Positions 1-10,615 are shown, counted from the first letter of the stretch. The stretch is 64,000 bases of DNA from Vogesella mureinivorans (GCF_007644035.1 NZ_VMTV02000577.1:186001-250000); one strand, 5' to 3'. The notes: generated by a model from the letters alone, not told the origin. Numbers and translations: made by a program.

Positions 1-2150
1 TGGAATTCGCTTTCCAGTGTGCGCTCCAGGCCCGGCAGGTCCCACTGTTCTTCCATGGAGTCCGGCGGCATGTGCAGGTCTACCACGTCGCTCAGTACGC
101 CTTCGCGCATGTGGGTGATGATGGCGGCCACGTCCTGGTCTTCCAGGATTTCGTTACGCTGCTGGTAGATCACTTTACGCTGGTCGTTGGCCACATCATC
201 GTATTCCAGCAGCTGTTTGCGGATGTCGAAGTTACGGCCTTCTACCTTGCGCTGGGCGTTTTCGATGGAACGCGATACCCATGGGTGCTCGATGGCTTCG
301 CCATCCGGCATTTTCAGCTTGTCCATGATCATGGCCACGCGGTCGCCGGCAAAAATGCGCAGCAGCGGGTCTTCCAGGCTCAGGTAGAAGCGGCTGGCGC
401 CGGCGTCACCCTGGCGGCCGGAGCGGCCACGCAGCTGGTTGTCGATACGGCGCGATTCGTGGCGCTCGGTACCAATGATGTACAGGCCGCCGGCGGCCAG
501 TACGGCGTCGTGGCGGATCTGCCATTCGGCACGGATGGTGGCGATGCGGCTGTCTTTTTCGGCGTCGCTCAGGCTGTCGTCGGTCTGGATGGCCTTGATT
601 TCCGGCTCCGGGTTACCACCCAGCACGATATCGGTACCCCGGCCGGCCATGTTGGTGGCTACGGTCACGATGCCGGGGCGGCCGGCTTGTACCACGATCT
701 CGGCTTCACGCGCGTGTTCCTTGGCGTTCAGCACATTGTGGGCGATGTTGGCCTGGGTCAGCAGCTGCGATACCAGCTCGGAGTTTTCGATGCTGGTGGT
801 ACCCACCAGCACAGGTTGGCCGCGGCTGACGCAGTCATGGATATCGCTGATGATGGCGTTGTATTTCTCGCGCGCCGAGCGGTAGATCTTGTCCTGATGG
901 TCCTGACGGATCATCGGGCGGTTGGTCGGGATGACCACGGTTTCCAGCGCGTAGATGTTCTGGAACTCGTAGGCCTCGGTATCGGCGGTACCGGTCATGC
1001 CGGCCAGCTTGCCGTACAGGCGGAAGTAGTTCTGGAAGGTAATGGACGCCAGGGTCTGGTTTTCGCGGTTGACCTGTACGCCTTCTTTGGCTTCCACGGC
1101 CTGGTGCAGGCCGTCGGACCAGCGGCGGCCGGCCATCAGGCGGCCGGTGAATTCGTCCACGATCACCACTTCGCCTTCCTGTACCACGTAGTGCTGGTCC
1201 AGGTGGAACAGGGCGTGGGCTTTCAGCGCGGCGTTCAGGTGGTGCATCAGGGTAATGTTGGCCGCAGAGTACAGGCTATCGCCTTCGCCCAGCAGGCCCA
1301 TCTGGGTGAGGATGGCTTCGGCGTGCTCGTGGCCGGCTTCGGACAGCAGCACGCTGTGGGCTTTTTCATCTACCCAGTAATCGCCTTCGCTGTCTTCGGC
1401 TTCCTGCTTTTTCAGCAGTGGTGGTACGGCGTTCATGGCGCGGTACATGTCCACGTTGTCTTCGGCCGGGCCGGAGATGATCAGCGGGGTACGCGCTTCG
1501 TCGATCAGGATGGAGTCCACCTCGTCCACTACGGCAAAGTTCAGCTCGCGCTGCACTTTCTCGTGCAGGCTGAACACCATGTTGTCGCGCAGGTAGTCGA
1601 AGCCGAATTCGTTGTTGGTGCCGTAGGTGATGTCGCAGCCGTAGGCCATTTTTTTATGGTCGTGCTGCATTTGCGACAGGTTCACGCCAACGGTCAGGCC
1701 CAGGAAGTTGTACAGCTTTTGCATGATGCCGGCGTCGCGGCTGGCCAGGTAGTCGTTCACGGTAATCACGTGCACGCCCTTGCCGGCGATGGCGTTCAGG
1801 TACACCGGCAGGGTGCCCACCAGGGTTTTGCCCTCGCCGGTACGCATTTCGGCAATCTTGCCGTGGTGCAGCACCATGCCGCCAATCAGCTGTACGTCGA
1901 AGTGGCGCATGTTCAGCACACGGCGCGAGGCTTCGCGGCACACAGCAAACGCTTCGGGCAGCAGGGCATCCAGGCTTTCGCCTTTGGCGTGACGCTCTTT
2001 GAATTCGGTGGTTTTGGCCGCCAGCTGCTCGTCCGACAGTGCCTTCATGGCGTCTTCCATACCGTTAATACGGTTGGCGACCTGGCGATATTGCTTGAGC
2101 AGTCGTTCATTGCGGCTGCCGAATACTTTCTTGAGAAGCGTCGAAATCAT
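1..2150 (-). CDS. secA: SecA preprotein translocase ATPase (N-terminal 716 residues; C-terminus beyond the left edge)
   Basis: SecA is the cytoplasmic ATPase that drives unfolded preproteins through the SecYEG channel. The reverse strand opens with [16 protein letters not shown], the typical SecA start. The Walker A motif (RTGEGKT, about residues 103-109) and Walker B motif (VVDEVD, about residue 210) are both readable. The frame runs open to base 1, so roughly 180-190 residues, including the linker and any zinc-binding tail, lie outside the window. The start codon at 2148-2150 has no strong Shine-Dalgarno sequence. PhoD and dciA lie upstream on the other strand. A long open frame on the plus strand over the same bases is only the GC-rich antisense shadow. 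Confidence 0.97.
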   Translation of the reverse strand, partial: MISTLLKKVFGSRNERLLKQYRQVANRINGMEDAMKALSDEQLAAKTTEFKERHAKGESLDALLPEAFAVCREASRRVLNMRHFDVQLIGGMVLHHGKIAEMRTGEGKTLVGTLPVYLNAIAGKGVHVITVNDYLASRDAGIMQKLYNFLGLTVGVNLSQMQHDHKKMAYGCDITYGTNNEFGFDYLRDNMVFSLHEKVQRELNFAVVDEVDSILIDEARTPLIISGPAEDNVDMYRAMNAVPPLLKKQEAEDSEGDYWVDEKAHSVLLSEAGHEHAEAILTQMGLLGEGDSLYSAANITLMHHLNAALKAHALFHLDQHYVVQEGEVVIVDEFTGRLMAGRRWSDGLHQAVEAKEGVQVNRENQTLASITFQNYFRLYGKLAGMTGTADTEAYEFQNIYALETVVIPTNRPMIRQDHQDKIYRSAREKYNAIISDIHDCVSRGQPVLVGTTSIENSELVSQLLTQANIAHNVLNAKEHAREAEIVVQAGRPGIVTVATNMAGRGTDIVLGGNPEPEIKAIQTDDSLSDAEKDSRIATIRAEWQIRHDAVLAAGGLYIIGTERHESRRIDNQLRGRSGRQGDAGASRFYLSLEDPLLRIFAGDRVAMIMDKLKMPDGEAIEHPWVSRSIENAQRKVEGRNFDIRKQLLEYDDVANDQRKVIYQQRNEILEDQDVAAIITHMREGVLSDVVDLHMPPDSMEEQWDLPGLERTLESEF

Positions 2151-2407
2151 CGTGTGGACATCCAGCGGCCAGCGGGCCGATAAAAATGGCTAAAAGTGTA
2201 GCACAGGCAAACCTTCTTTTAATGGGGGCATTGCTGACCGGTATCAAGTGCCTGTGCATTGGAACAGTGTTGAAGCCTGATTTGCCTTGTTAGGCTATTT
2301 GCTCTAAACAAACGTATGAGCGTAAACGCCGTGTCATGCAGCAAGGTTAGCCTGTTTGGCATTGCCCTGTTGTAACGACAGATAACAAGACTCACGAGGA
2401 GAAACAC

Positions 2408-4423
2408 ATGGATCGCAGACAATTCCTGAAAGCGGGCAGTTTCCTGACTGCCTCTGCCGCTACGCTGGGGCTAACGGGCTGTTTTGGTAGTGGTGGCGGG
2501 GGCAGCGAGCCTGAGCGCAGCTATACCTTCCCGCAGGGCGTGGCCTCGGGCGACCCGCAGCCGGCTAGCCTGGTGCTGTGGACACGCCTGGGCGATGCGG
2601 TAGCCGACACCCCGGTTACCATCGAAATCGCCACCAGCCAAAGCTTTGCCAGCATTCTGCACAGTGTCACCGTGACCGCCCAGGCGCAGTGGGACTACAC
2701 CGTGCGCCATAAAGTGACCGCACTGCAGCCGGGCACCACGTATTACTACCGCTTCCGCGCGGGCAGCAGCGTGAGCCAGGTTGGCCGCAGCAAGACGGCA
2801 CCGGCTGCCGGTACGCCGGTGTCGCAGCTGAAATTTGCCTTTATCTCGTGCCAGGACTGGAGCGTGAACCATTGGGCGGCGTTTGACGAGCTGCTGCAGC
2901 AGGACCTGGATTTTGTCGTGCACCTGGGTGACTACATTTACGAAACCGTGGGCGCGGCCTTCCAGACCGGCAAGGTGGAAAGCCGCCACAGCCAGATCAA
3001 GCTGCCGGACGGCATCAAGCGCAGCGATGGCGCCACCTACGCCAACACGCTGGCCGATTACCGCACCCTGTACAAAACCTACCGCAGCGACAGCCGCCTG
3101 CAGGCGCTGCACGCGGCGTTTCCCATTATTGCGGTATGGGACGACCACGAATTCAGCGACGACGCCTGGCAAGACCGCCAGAACTACGCTACCGGCGAAG
3201 ACGCTGCCAAAGTGACCAGCCGCCGCCGCGATGCCAACCAGGCCTGGTTTGAGTACATGCCGGCCGATGTGAGCCTGGATGCGGCCAACCCGTCGTTCCA
3301 GAACATCCAGATCTACCGCCAGTTCAGCTTTGGCAACCTGGCCACGCTGGTGATGACCGACCAGCGCCTGTACCGCGCCGACCACGTTATCCCCGAGCTG
3401 GGTGCCGGCAGCGAGATCGGCAGCCGCTACTTTGTGCCCAAATCCACGCTGGCCGCGGTAGAAGGGCAGAAGATGAGCGCGGCCAGTGGCAGCCTGGACC
3501 CAGTGTCCATTCTGGGCAGCACCCAGCGCCAGTGGTGGAAAGACCAGATGAGCGCGGCCAACACCACCTGGAAGCTATGGGGTAACGAAGTGTCGCTGCT
3601 GCGCATGCAGGTAGACGGTACCCAGGCCGTGGCTGGCCTGATGGTGCAAGGGCTGATTGCGGCTAACGCTGGCCTGGCCGCGCTGCAAAACCAGCTGATG
3701 AACGCCCTGGTGGCCGACCTCACCACCGCTGCCGCTGCGGTACCCAGTGCCAGCAAGGCCACGCAGGCACCCGCGCCCAGCTACGCCGGTACCAAAGCGC
3801 TGTTTGCCAATCTGGGCATCAGCAACGCCGCATTCGACGCCGGTATCAAACCGCAGCTAGACGCCGCACTGCCTGCCGCACAGTTCTTTGATGTGTTCCT
3901 GCTGAATGCCGACCAATGGGATGGCTACAACGCCGAGCGCAAGGCGCTGATGAAGCATCTGAAAGACAATGCCATCGGCAATGTGGTGGCGCTCACGGGT
4001 GACATCCACGCCTTCTTTGCCGGTAGCGTGATGGACGACTACGACGCCGCCAGCCCGTTACCGGTGATGGTGGACCTGGTCACCGCCGGTATCTCCAGTA
4101 ACTCTTTCTATAGCTATTTCGAGAGCGTGGTAGACAGCAGCGCCAGCTTCGGCAAAACCAAGCCGCTGATCTACACCGAGCAAAACGGCGTGCGCACCAA
4201 TACCTTCAATAGCACACTGACTACCTTTAACCCGTGGCTGAAAGTGGCCAACACCGACGCCCAAGGCTATGCGCTGGTCACGCTCACGCCCGCCAAGCTC
4301 AGCTGCGCTTTTCATACCCTGAAAACCCTCAGCGCAGGCGTGGCCCCGGCGCAGCCCGCCACACGCAGTACCACCCAGCTGGAGGTGGTGGCCGGTAGCC
4401 CGTCGGTAACGGTCCTGCCTTAA
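2408..4423 (+). CDS. phoD: PhoD-like alkaline phosphatase, Tat-exported lipoprotein-type signal
   Basis: This 671-residue protein is of the PhoD metallophosphoesterase family, which releases phosphate from mono- or diesters outside the cytoplasm. The N-terminus (DRRQFLKAGSF, then LTGC at about residues 22-25) combines a twin-arginine motif with a lipobox-like cysteine, so Tat export of the folded enzyme and possible lipidation are predicted. A fibronectin-like PhoD_N region precedes the catalytic part. Metal ligands are visible in LGDYIYE (about 174), WDDHEF (about 244) and TGDIHAF (about 531). A strong ribosome site (GAGGAG) lies 5 bases before the ATG. The gene stands alone and ends at a hairpin terminator. 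Whether it is phosphate-regulated cannot be seen, as I find no clear Pho box. Confidence 0.9.
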   Translation: MDRRQFLKAGSFLTASAATLGLTGCFGSGGGGSEPERSYTFPQGVASGDPQPASLVLWTRLGDAVADTPVTIEIATSQSFASILHSVTVTAQAQWDYTVRHKVTALQPGTTYYYRFRAGSSVSQVGRSKTAPAAGTPVSQLKFAFISCQDWSVNHWAAFDELLQQDLDFVVHLGDYIYETVGAAFQTGKVESRHSQIKLPDGIKRSDGATYANTLADYRTLYKTYRSDSRLQALHAAFPIIAVWDDHEFSDDAWQDRQNYATGEDAAKVTSRRRDANQAWFEYMPADVSLDAANPSFQNIQIYRQFSFGNLATLVMTDQRLYRADHVIPELGAGSEIGSRYFVPKSTLAAVEGQKMSAASGSLDPVSILGSTQRQWWKDQMSAANTTWKLWGNEVSLLRMQVDGTQAVAGLMVQGLIAANAGLAALQNQLMNALVADLTTAAAAVPSASKATQAPAPSYAGTKALFANLGISNAAFDAGIKPQLDAALPAAQFFDVFLLNADQWDGYNAERKALMKHLKDNAIGNVVALTGDIHAFFAGSVMDDYDAASPLPVMVDLVTAGISSNSFYSYFESVVDSSASFGKTKPLIYTEQNGVRTNTFNSTLTTFNPWLKVANTDAQGYALVTLTPAKLSCAFHTLKTLSAGVAPAQPATRSTTQLEVVAGSPSVTVLP

Positions 4424-4441
4424 GCGATCAGCTACGCGCCT

Positions 4442-4475
4442 GGCCGCCACCCCGCCTGGGCTGGCGGTCTTTTTT
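4442..4475 (+). terminator. Rho-independent terminator after phoD
   Basis: An 8-bp stem (GGCCGCCA with TGGCGGTC, one G-T pair) is followed directly by six T residues, 18 bases after the phoD stop codon. Confidence 0.75.
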
Positions 4476-4538
4476 CGGCCATCACCGCCGGGCAGATGGG
4501 CTACACTCTGCATCCATGCTTTTATTTGCCCTTTTGCC

Positions 4539-4979
4539 ATGAGCAGCCAGCCACTTAGCCAGTTCAGCAAACGCGACGCCCGCCTGGCCGACCTGACCGC
4601 CGCCGCCCACGCCATCTTGCAGCTGGACCGCGCCTTCAAGCGCCTGCTGCCCGGCATGCTGGGCCAGCACTGCCAGGTAGCCTGCTTTCGTGATGGCGAG
4701 CTGGTGGTGTACGCGCACAACAGCACGGTCGCCGCCCGCCTGCGCATGCTGGGCAATAGCGTAGTGGCACCGCTGACCCGCCAGGGCTACCCGGTGCAGA
4801 CCCTGCGCGTGAAGGTGCTGCCCACCCCGCCCAAACCCGTACGCAGCAAATCATTCCAGCTGTCCGATGCCGGGCTGGACGCCTTTGCCCGCGCGGCCGG
4901 CGAGATCCGCAACCCGGTAGTGAAAGAAGCGCTGGGCAAGCTGCTGCGCCATCATCGCGGTAGCGAGAACGAACGCTAG
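4539..4979 (+). CDS. dciA: DciA family (DUF721) protein, probable DnaB helicase loader
   Basis: A 146-residue basic protein with the DUF721 core: an N-terminal helix, a LGQHCQVACFRDGELVVYAHNS-like beta region and AARLRMLGNSVVAPL. DciA proteins are the ancestral bacterial loaders of the replicative helicase, found where DnaC or DnaI is absent. Position next to secA is common for this family. The C-terminal third is less conserved and basic to acidic. The start at 4539 lacks an obvious Shine-Dalgarno sequence but matches the family length. The role is inferred from family membership only. Confidence 0.8.
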   Translation: MSSQPLSQFSKRDARLADLTAAAHAILQLDRAFKRLLPGMLGQHCQVACFRDGELVVYAHNSTVAARLRMLGNSVVAPLTRQGYPVQTLRVKVLPTPPKPVRSKSFQLSDAGLDAFARAAGEIRNPVVKEALGKLLRHHRGSENER

Positions 4980-4986
4980 CCGCGCC

Positions 4987-4997
4987 TGCGGCCAACC
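4987..4997 (-). repeat. Copy of the dispersed GGTTGGCCGCA word (intergenic)
   Basis: Reverse-strand copy of the recurring word in the gap after dciA. See the findings for the full set. Confidence 0.7.
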
Positions 4998-5151
4998 CTC
5001 GCGTAGCCAGCCTGTCATGCTGGCGTGATCCTTGCATGGTAAAGCCTTGGGCAGCGCCGCATTGTGTGGCCTGGCTAGCCCGCCAGCGTGGCAGCAGGTA
5101 AGCTGCCTTGCAGAAGCCGCAGAGCTTCGCAATCAGGGATTCCACAAACAG

Positions 5152-6438
5152 ATGATCACGCTCAATACGCACCCTCTTCGCCGCAGCCTGAACGACGAGG
5201 CGCACGCGCGCCCGCCGATCGCCATACCGTCACCGGCGCGGCTGACCACACTCACCCTCTTTTTCGACGAAGCCGAAGCGCCGCAGCGCAGCGCCTTGCA
5301 GGATTTGCTGCAGCGCATGGGCCTGCCGCAGCTGGACGACGGCCAGATGCACTACACCGGCGTGGCCGGTGACCTCACCATCCGCTGGGCCTTGCATACC
5401 GAATTTGCCCGCTACACCTTTGTGCTGGGTGGCGATTTTGTCGAGCCATTCGAGCGCACCGCGCTGGACCGCCTGCCGGCAGACTGGCTGGGCAGCCTGC
5501 CGGGCGCGGTGATGGTGGCCATGCATGCCGTGCTGCTGCCGGCCTCGCAAGAAGCCCCCGCGCCGGAGATTGCCCAGCGCTGGTTTGGCGGCCAGGAGCT
5601 GATTGGCGCCGAAATCGGCGATGGCAACGGTGTGGCCTATACCGACCTGCGCCTGCACCCCGACCCGCGGCTGGCAGAAGGCTTTAGCCGCTACGTGGTG
5701 ATCGACCGTGCCATGGGCCCCTCGCAGTCTGGCCGCATGATGCAGCGCCTGTTCGAAATGGAAACCTACCGCCTGCTGGCGCTGCTGGCGCTGCCCGAGG
5801 CCAAACGGCAGATGCGCGAGCTGGACCGCCTGGGTACCCGGCTGCGCAGCGTCACCCTGCACATGGCGCAGCAAAGCGCGCACGACGCCGCCATGCTGGA
5901 GGAGCTCACCGACCTGTCCGCGCAGGGCGAGCAGCTGATTGCGCAAAGCCAGTACCGCTTTGCCGCTGCCCGTGCCTACTACAAGCTGGTGGCACGGCGT
6001 ATTGCCGAGCTGCGCGAAACGCGGCTATCCGGCCTGCAGCCGTTTTATGAATTCATGGAACGCCGCCTGGCCCCCGCCATGGAAACCTGTGAAACCGCTG
6101 CGCAGCGGCAAGAACGGCTGATGGCGCGCCTGCAGCGCAGCACAGCGCTGCTGCGTACGCGGGTAGAGGTGGTGCACGAGGCGCAAAACCGTGCCCTGCT
6201 CGCCAGTATGGACCGGCGTGCCGAGCTGCAACTGAGGCTGCAGGAAACGGTAGAAGGCCTGTCTGTTGGTGTACTTACCTATTACGCCGTGGGGCTGCTG
6301 GGCTATCTGTTCAAAGCGGGCAAGGCCGCAGGCCTGCACCTGAACACCGAGCTGCTGACCGGTCTGGCTATTCCCGCCGTGGCCATGCTGGTGTGGCTGG
6401 GCATGCGTCGCGTAAAAAAGACATTGCAACACGGCTAG
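5152..6438 (+). CDS. DUF3422 family membrane-anchored protein
   Basis: This 428-residue protein is of the DUF3422 family, whose function is unknown to me. The start was set at MITLNTHPLRRSLNDEAHARPP, the usual family opening, rather than at an upstream in-frame start that would add 40 unconserved residues. The N-terminal two-thirds are soluble. A helical, probably coiled-coil region covers about residues 240-360. Two hydrophobic segments near the C-terminus (GVLTYYAVGLLGYLF and LLTGLAIPAVAMLVWLG) end in a basic tail, so the bulk of the protein probably faces the cytoplasm on a hairpin anchor. It appears to be transcribed alone. Confidence 0.8.
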   Translation: MITLNTHPLRRSLNDEAHARPPIAIPSPARLTTLTLFFDEAEAPQRSALQDLLQRMGLPQLDDGQMHYTGVAGDLTIRWALHTEFARYTFVLGGDFVEPFERTALDRLPADWLGSLPGAVMVAMHAVLLPASQEAPAPEIAQRWFGGQELIGAEIGDGNGVAYTDLRLHPDPRLAEGFSRYVVIDRAMGPSQSGRMMQRLFEMETYRLLALLALPEAKRQMRELDRLGTRLRSVTLHMAQQSAHDAAMLEELTDLSAQGEQLIAQSQYRFAAARAYYKLVARRIAELRETRLSGLQPFYEFMERRLAPAMETCETAAQRQERLMARLQRSTALLRTRVEVVHEAQNRALLASMDRRAELQLRLQETVEGLSVGVLTYYAVGLLGYLFKAGKAAGLHLNTELLTGLAIPAVAMLVWLGMRRVKKTLQHG

Positions 6439-6452
6439 GCAAATACTGGCAC

Positions 6453-6502
6453 CAAGGGGCGGGCATGGCGTAGTTAGCGTGTGCCGGCCCCTTTGTTTTT
6501 GG
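6453..6502 (+). terminator. Probable terminator after the DUF3422 gene
   Basis: AAGGGGC pairs with GCCCCTT, with an inner GGGCA/TGCC extension, and a T-rich tract follows. The loop is long, so efficiency is uncertain. Confidence 0.5.
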
Positions 6503-6595
6503 CATGGCACGCTCAGCCCAGCGCAATAGCGGGTGCAATCTGCCCGTGGCGCCCACCTACCGGCTGACGCAGGCGGCGACAGGCCGTTTATAGAA

Positions 6596-6605
6596 GTTGG
6601 CCGCA
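6596..6605 (+). repeat. Copy of the dispersed GTTGGCCGCA word (intergenic)
   Basis: Core copy preceded by AA, in the gap before the chemoreceptor gene. Confidence 0.7.
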
Positions 6606-6689
6606 GATCAAACACCGGCCTGATAGCACAAGCGCTGCCAGGCAAAAACCCTCACAATAGCCGCGTTAATCTTCTTGCAAGCCTCGCCG

Positions 6690-8318
6690 ATGTCTATTTC
6701 TTCCTCACGCAAATTGCGCCCGCTGCTGATCAGCTTTGTTGTGGTCACTGTCCTGCTGGCCATTGCCCAGACCGTCATGGTGACGATTGGCCTGAACAAG
6801 ATCATGGCCAACAGCCGCTACGAGCACCAGATAGCCGATGGCCTGGCTGACCGCATGGCCGACCTGCGTTTCCATGTGGTGCAGATTCAGCAGTTTCTCA
6901 CCGACTCCAGTGCTACCGGTGAGCGCGACGGTTTTGGCGATGCGAAGGAACACTACCAGGTAGCCGTCAGCAAGCTGGACGAGATCAAGCAGCTGGATGC
7001 AGCTTACGCGGAGGATGCCCAGGCTACCCGGCAGCTGCTGGATACCTTTTATCAGGTAGGCCAGCAGATGGCAGAGACTTACATCACCCAGGGGCGTGAG
7101 GCGGGTAATGTCATGATGAAAGCCCCCGGTACCGGCTTTGACGAGCGAGCCGAGGCACTGACTAAAAAACTGGACGGCTTGCATGGCCGGGTAGAGCAGA
7201 ACCTGCAGCAGGTCGTGAGCGATAGCGAAGCACAGATCGCCTCGGCGCAAACCAGTTTGCTGCTCAGTAGTGCCTTGCTGATTCTGCTGGTCACCGCGGG
7301 CGGGGTGCTGCAGTACCGCCGCGTGTTCCGCAGCCTGGGTGGCGAGCCGGTAGAGGCCATGCGCCAGACACGCTATATCGCCGCGGGTGACCTGAGCCAT
7401 GCGCTGCAGGTGCCGGCCGGGCGCGAAAACAGCCTGATGGGTGCGTTGTCGGATATGCAGGACAAGCTGCGTGACATCACCGGCCGTATTCGCGACCTGG
7501 CCAGCCAGATACACGGCAATGCGGGCGATCTGTCGCGTTCGGCACACAATGTACAGCATGCCTCGCATGCCCAAAGTGAAGCCTCGCGCGCGATAGCCGT
7601 ATCGGTAGAAGAGGTCTTGCAGAGCATCAGCCAGCTGGCCGACCAGATTCGCCACGTAGAGCAAGAGGCGCACCACGCCGATGCGGCTGTGAACCAGTGT
7701 GCCGGCCTGATACGCCAGTCGGCAGACGATATCCGCGGCATTGCCGGCCATATTTCCGGTGCTGCGGGAGCACTGGATGGCCTGAGTACGCAAACCCGTA
7801 CCATCGCCAGTATTACCCAGACGATTCACGATATTGCCGACCAAACCAATTTGCTGGCACTGAATGCGGCGATCGAAGCCGCCCGTGCCGGCGAAAGCGG
7901 CCGCGGTTTTGCCGTGGTGGCAGACGAGGTACGCAAGCTGGCCGAACGAACCAGCCAGGCCACGGTGGATATCAGCCGCCAGATCGACAACCTCAGCCAT
8001 GGCATGCACGAAGTGGTGGGTACCATGCAGGACAGCGTCAGGGCCACGCAAGGCGGTGTGGAGCAAAGCCGGCTGGCGAGCGAGGCGATTGAAGGGATTC
8101 GTGATAATGCGGCCAACATCAGCCGCCATATCGAATCGGTCGCGCTGGCGCTGGGCGAACAGCAGCTGGCGGTACGCGATATTGCCCAGCGTGCCGAAGT
8201 GATCTCGTCCATGACTGAAACCAACCAGGGCACGGTAGACCAGACCGCTGCAGCAGCGGGCCAGCTTAGCGTACACGCGCAGGACCTGAGTGCCGTGGTA
8301 GCAACCTTCAAGATGTAA
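6690..8318 (+). CDS. Methyl-accepting chemotaxis protein
   Basis: A 542-residue transmembrane chemoreceptor. The first membrane helix lies at about residues 9-32, followed by a periplasmic region of about 155 residues that looks helical (four-helix-bundle type). A second helix is at about 189-208, with a HAMP domain after it. The cytoplasmic signalling hairpin has its conserved tip ([19 protein letters not shown]) at about 385-403, where CheA and CheW bind. The ATG at 6690 was preferred over an upstream TTG. No chemotaxis genes lie nearby, so it is an orphan receptor. The ligand cannot be predicted. Confidence 0.93.
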   Translation: MSISSSRKLRPLLISFVVVTVLLAIAQTVMVTIGLNKIMANSRYEHQIADGLADRMADLRFHVVQIQQFLTDSSATGERDGFGDAKEHYQVAVSKLDEIKQLDAAYAEDAQATRQLLDTFYQVGQQMAETYITQGREAGNVMMKAPGTGFDERAEALTKKLDGLHGRVEQNLQQVVSDSEAQIASAQTSLLLSSALLILLVTAGGVLQYRRVFRSLGGEPVEAMRQTRYIAAGDLSHALQVPAGRENSLMGALSDMQDKLRDITGRIRDLASQIHGNAGDLSRSAHNVQHASHAQSEASRAIAVSVEEVLQSISQLADQIRHVEQEAHHADAAVNQCAGLIRQSADDIRGIAGHISGAAGALDGLSTQTRTIASITQTIHDIADQTNLLALNAAIEAARAGESGRGFAVVADEVRKLAERTSQATVDISRQIDNLSHGMHEVVGTMQDSVRATQGGVEQSRLASEAIEGIRDNAANISRHIESVALALGEQQLAVRDIAQRAEVISSMTETNQGTVDQTAAAAGQLSVHAQDLSAVVATFKM

Positions 8319-8331
8319 ACCGGCGGGCTAT

Positions 8332-8379
8332 GCCACCCATGCAAAACCCCGGCTGCGGCCGGGGTTTTGCATGGGTGGC
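8332..8379. terminator. Bidirectional terminator with a perfect 22-bp stem
   Basis: A perfect 22-base inverted repeat with a 4-base loop lies between the convergent chemoreceptor and prpE genes. GC-rich and TTTT blocks sit inside the stem. Confidence 0.85.
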
Positions 8380-8382
8380 CGC

Positions 8383-8416
8383 AAAAAAAACTCCCCCTGC
8401 CTCGATACAGGGGGAG
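8383..8416 (-). terminator. Terminator of prpE
   Basis: CTCCCCCTG and CAGGGGGAG form a 9-bp stem. Read on the minus strand, eight T residues follow. Confidence 0.85.
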
Positions 8417-8451
8417 CCAAGGGGAGCCGGCGGCCTGGGCCGCCCTTGCTA

Positions 8452-10350
8452 TTACTGCTGGATGATCTGGCGGATTTGTTCGATACCTGCCGGGTCGTCC
8501 AGGGTAGTGAGGTCGCCCGGGTCGCGGCTTTCGGCCAGCGCCTGGATGGCGCGGCGCAGCACCTTGCCGGAGCGGGTTTTCGGCAGCTGGTTCACAAAGT
8601 ACACCCGCGCCGGGTTGGCAATGGCACCCAGCTGGGCGGCCACCCGGGTGATGACTTCTTTTTCCAGCGCGGCCCGGCTGGCCGGGTCGTCCAGGATGGC
8701 CGGGTTTTTCACCACGGCAAAGGCCTTGGGCACCTGGCCTTTCAGGCTGTCTTCCACGCCCACCACGGCTACTTCGGCAATGGCACTGTGGCTGCTGACC
8801 GCTTCCTCGATTTCGCGCGTGCCCAGGCGGTGGCCGGCGACGTTGATCACGTCGTCGGTGCGGCCAAGGATAGTGTAGTAGCCGTCTTCATCCTGGATGC
8901 CCCAGTCGAAGCTGGAGTACACCAGTTTGTCCTTGAACAGGCTGAAGTAGGTGTCTACAAAGCGCTGGTCCTGCCCCCATACCGTGCTCATGCAGCCTGG
9001 CGGTAGCGGCGGTATCACGCCGATCACGCCTTTCTCGCCGGGGCCAACCTCTGCGCCGGTGCTTTCGTTGAACAGCTTCACGTTGAAGCCGTACACCGGC
9101 AGGCCGGGGCTGCCGAATTTCACCTCTTTTTTCTCTACGCCGTTGCACAGGGTCAGCATGGGCCAGCCGGTTTCGGTTTGCCAGTAGTTGTCCAGCACCG
9201 GGATGCCCAGCTCGCCGGCAATCCAGCTGGCGGTCGGCTCGTCCAGTGGCTCGCCGGCCAGAAACAGCGCGCGCAGGCTGGACAGGTCGTGTTTGTGCAG
9301 CCACGCCGGGTCTTGTTTTTTCAGCACACGGATGGCAGTGGGGGCAGAAAACATCACGCTGACGCGGTATTTCTCCACCAGCTGCCACCAGATACCGGCG
9401 TCGGGGCGGATAGGCAGGCCCTCGTATACCAGCGTTGTCATGCCGTTGATCAGCGGGCCGTACACGATGTAGGAGTGGCCTACCACCCAGCCGATGTCGG
9501 AGGTAGAAAAGTAGCACTCGCCCGGCTTGCCGCCATAGATGTATTCCATGCTGGCGGCCAGCGCCACGGCGTAGCCACCGGTGTCACGCTGCACGCCCTT
9601 GGGTTTGCCGGTGGTGCCGGAGGTATACAGGATGTAGCTGGGGTGGCTGGATTCCACCCACGTCACCTCGGCACGGTCGTGCAGGTGCGCTTCGCGCAGG
9701 CTGGCATAGTCCAGGTCGCGGCCCGGTTTCATCATGGGGGCCTCGGCCAGGCCGCGGTTCACCACAATCACCTTACCGGGCGCGCTGGCGCCGGCATAGC
9801 CCAGCGCCTCGTCCACCAGCGGTTTGTAGGGAATCACCTTGCCGCCGCGCATGCCAGCGTCGGCCGTCACCAGCACGGTGGGGCTGGCGTCTTCGATACG
9901 GGTGGCCAGGCTGGCCGGGGCAAAGCCGCCGAATACCACCGAGTGCACCGCACCCAGCCGCACGGTGGCCAGCATGGCAAAGATGGCTTCGGGGATCATG
10001 GGCATGTAGATCAGTACGCGGTCGCCTTTCGCCACGCCCTGCGCCTGCAGGATGGCGGCAAAGCGGGCCACTTCTTCATGCAGCTCGCGGAAGGTGTAGC
10101 CGGTTTCGATGCCGGTTTCGCTGGACACATAGGCCAGCGCGGTTTGCTCGGCGCGCTCTGCCAGGTGGCGGTCTACCGCGTTGTAACAGAGGTTGGTCAG
10201 GCCACCGACAAACCATTCGCGAAACGGTGGCTTATCGTACGCCAGTACTTTATCGAATGGCTGGTGCCAGTGGATGCGGCTGGCTTCCCTTCCCCAGAAC
10301 GTTTCGGGCTCGTTGATGGACTGCTGATAAAACGCCTGGTACGGGGTCAT
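8452..10350 (-). CDS. prpE: Propionate--CoA ligase
   Basis: A 632-residue acyl-CoA synthetase of the acetyl-CoA synthetase family. It closely follows the PrpE pattern from the start (FYQQSINEPETFWG) to the end (RDPGDLTTLDDPA). It activates propionate with ATP and CoA, feeding the methylcitrate cycle. The adenylate-forming P-loop (TSGTTGKPKG) is near residues 240-250. The catalytic, acetylation-sensitive lysine sits in PKTRSGKVLRR near residue 595. Start chosen at the ATG preceded by AGGAGA six bases upstream, rather than an upstream TTG. The other prp genes are not in the window. Confidence 0.95.
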   Translation of the reverse strand: MTPYQAFYQQSINEPETFWGREASRIHWHQPFDKVLAYDKPPFREWFVGGLTNLCYNAVDRHLAERAEQTALAYVSSETGIETGYTFRELHEEVARFAAILQAQGVAKGDRVLIYMPMIPEAIFAMLATVRLGAVHSVVFGGFAPASLATRIEDASPTVLVTADAGMRGGKVIPYKPLVDEALGYAGASAPGKVIVVNRGLAEAPMMKPGRDLDYASLREAHLHDRAEVTWVESSHPSYILYTSGTTGKPKGVQRDTGGYAVALAASMEYIYGGKPGECYFSTSDIGWVVGHSYIVYGPLINGMTTLVYEGLPIRPDAGIWWQLVEKYRVSVMFSAPTAIRVLKKQDPAWLHKHDLSSLRALFLAGEPLDEPTASWIAGELGIPVLDNYWQTETGWPMLTLCNGVEKKEVKFGSPGLPVYGFNVKLFNESTGAEVGPGEKGVIGVIPPLPPGCMSTVWGQDQRFVDTYFSLFKDKLVYSSFDWGIQDEDGYYTILGRTDDVINVAGHRLGTREIEEAVSSHSAIAEVAVVGVEDSLKGQVPKAFAVVKNPAILDDPASRAALEKEVITRVAAQLGAIANPARVYFVNQLPKTRSGKVLRRAIQALAESRDPGDLTTLDDPAGIEQIRQIIQQ

Positions 10351-10391
10351 GCCGGTCTCCTGAAGGTCTTGTGCATCTGTCAAGCGGTTGC

Positions 10392-10436
10392 TTGTCGGAC
10401 AAAATAAGGAGTAAGCACGATAGTGGTCAATCGTGC
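10392..10436. promoter_or_regulatory. Two inverted repeats upstream of prpE (possible operators)
   Basis: TTGTC-G-GACAA (10392-10402) and GCACGAT-N8-ATCGTGC (10415-10436) lie 42-86 bases upstream of the prpE start in the divergent prpE/proA gap. They have operator-like size and symmetry. No regulator is encoded nearby and no family can be assigned. Confidence 0.4.
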
Positions 10437-10615
10437 GGTGCGGTATCTGCCGGGTGTTTGCTTAACAGCGTTGTATAAATACCGATAAAACCAAGGCTTG
10501 CCATAAAGTGGAACCGTCGTAGTACCGGTAGGGTTTGATATGAACACTGGCCGAATCCCCCTGCTTTGGATTACTCTGAAAGCTAGGGACACCACATGTA
10601 TTTCAGGACAAGACC

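Noticed and set aside
72-2183. 703-codon open frame on the plus strand
   Set aside because: It is antisense to secA, whose minus-strand protein is unmistakable. The frame has the His/Val/Gln-rich composition typical of GC-rich antisense shadows.
6705-8276. 523-codon minus-strand frame over the chemoreceptor
   Set aside because: It is a shadow of a clear MCP gene on the plus strand.
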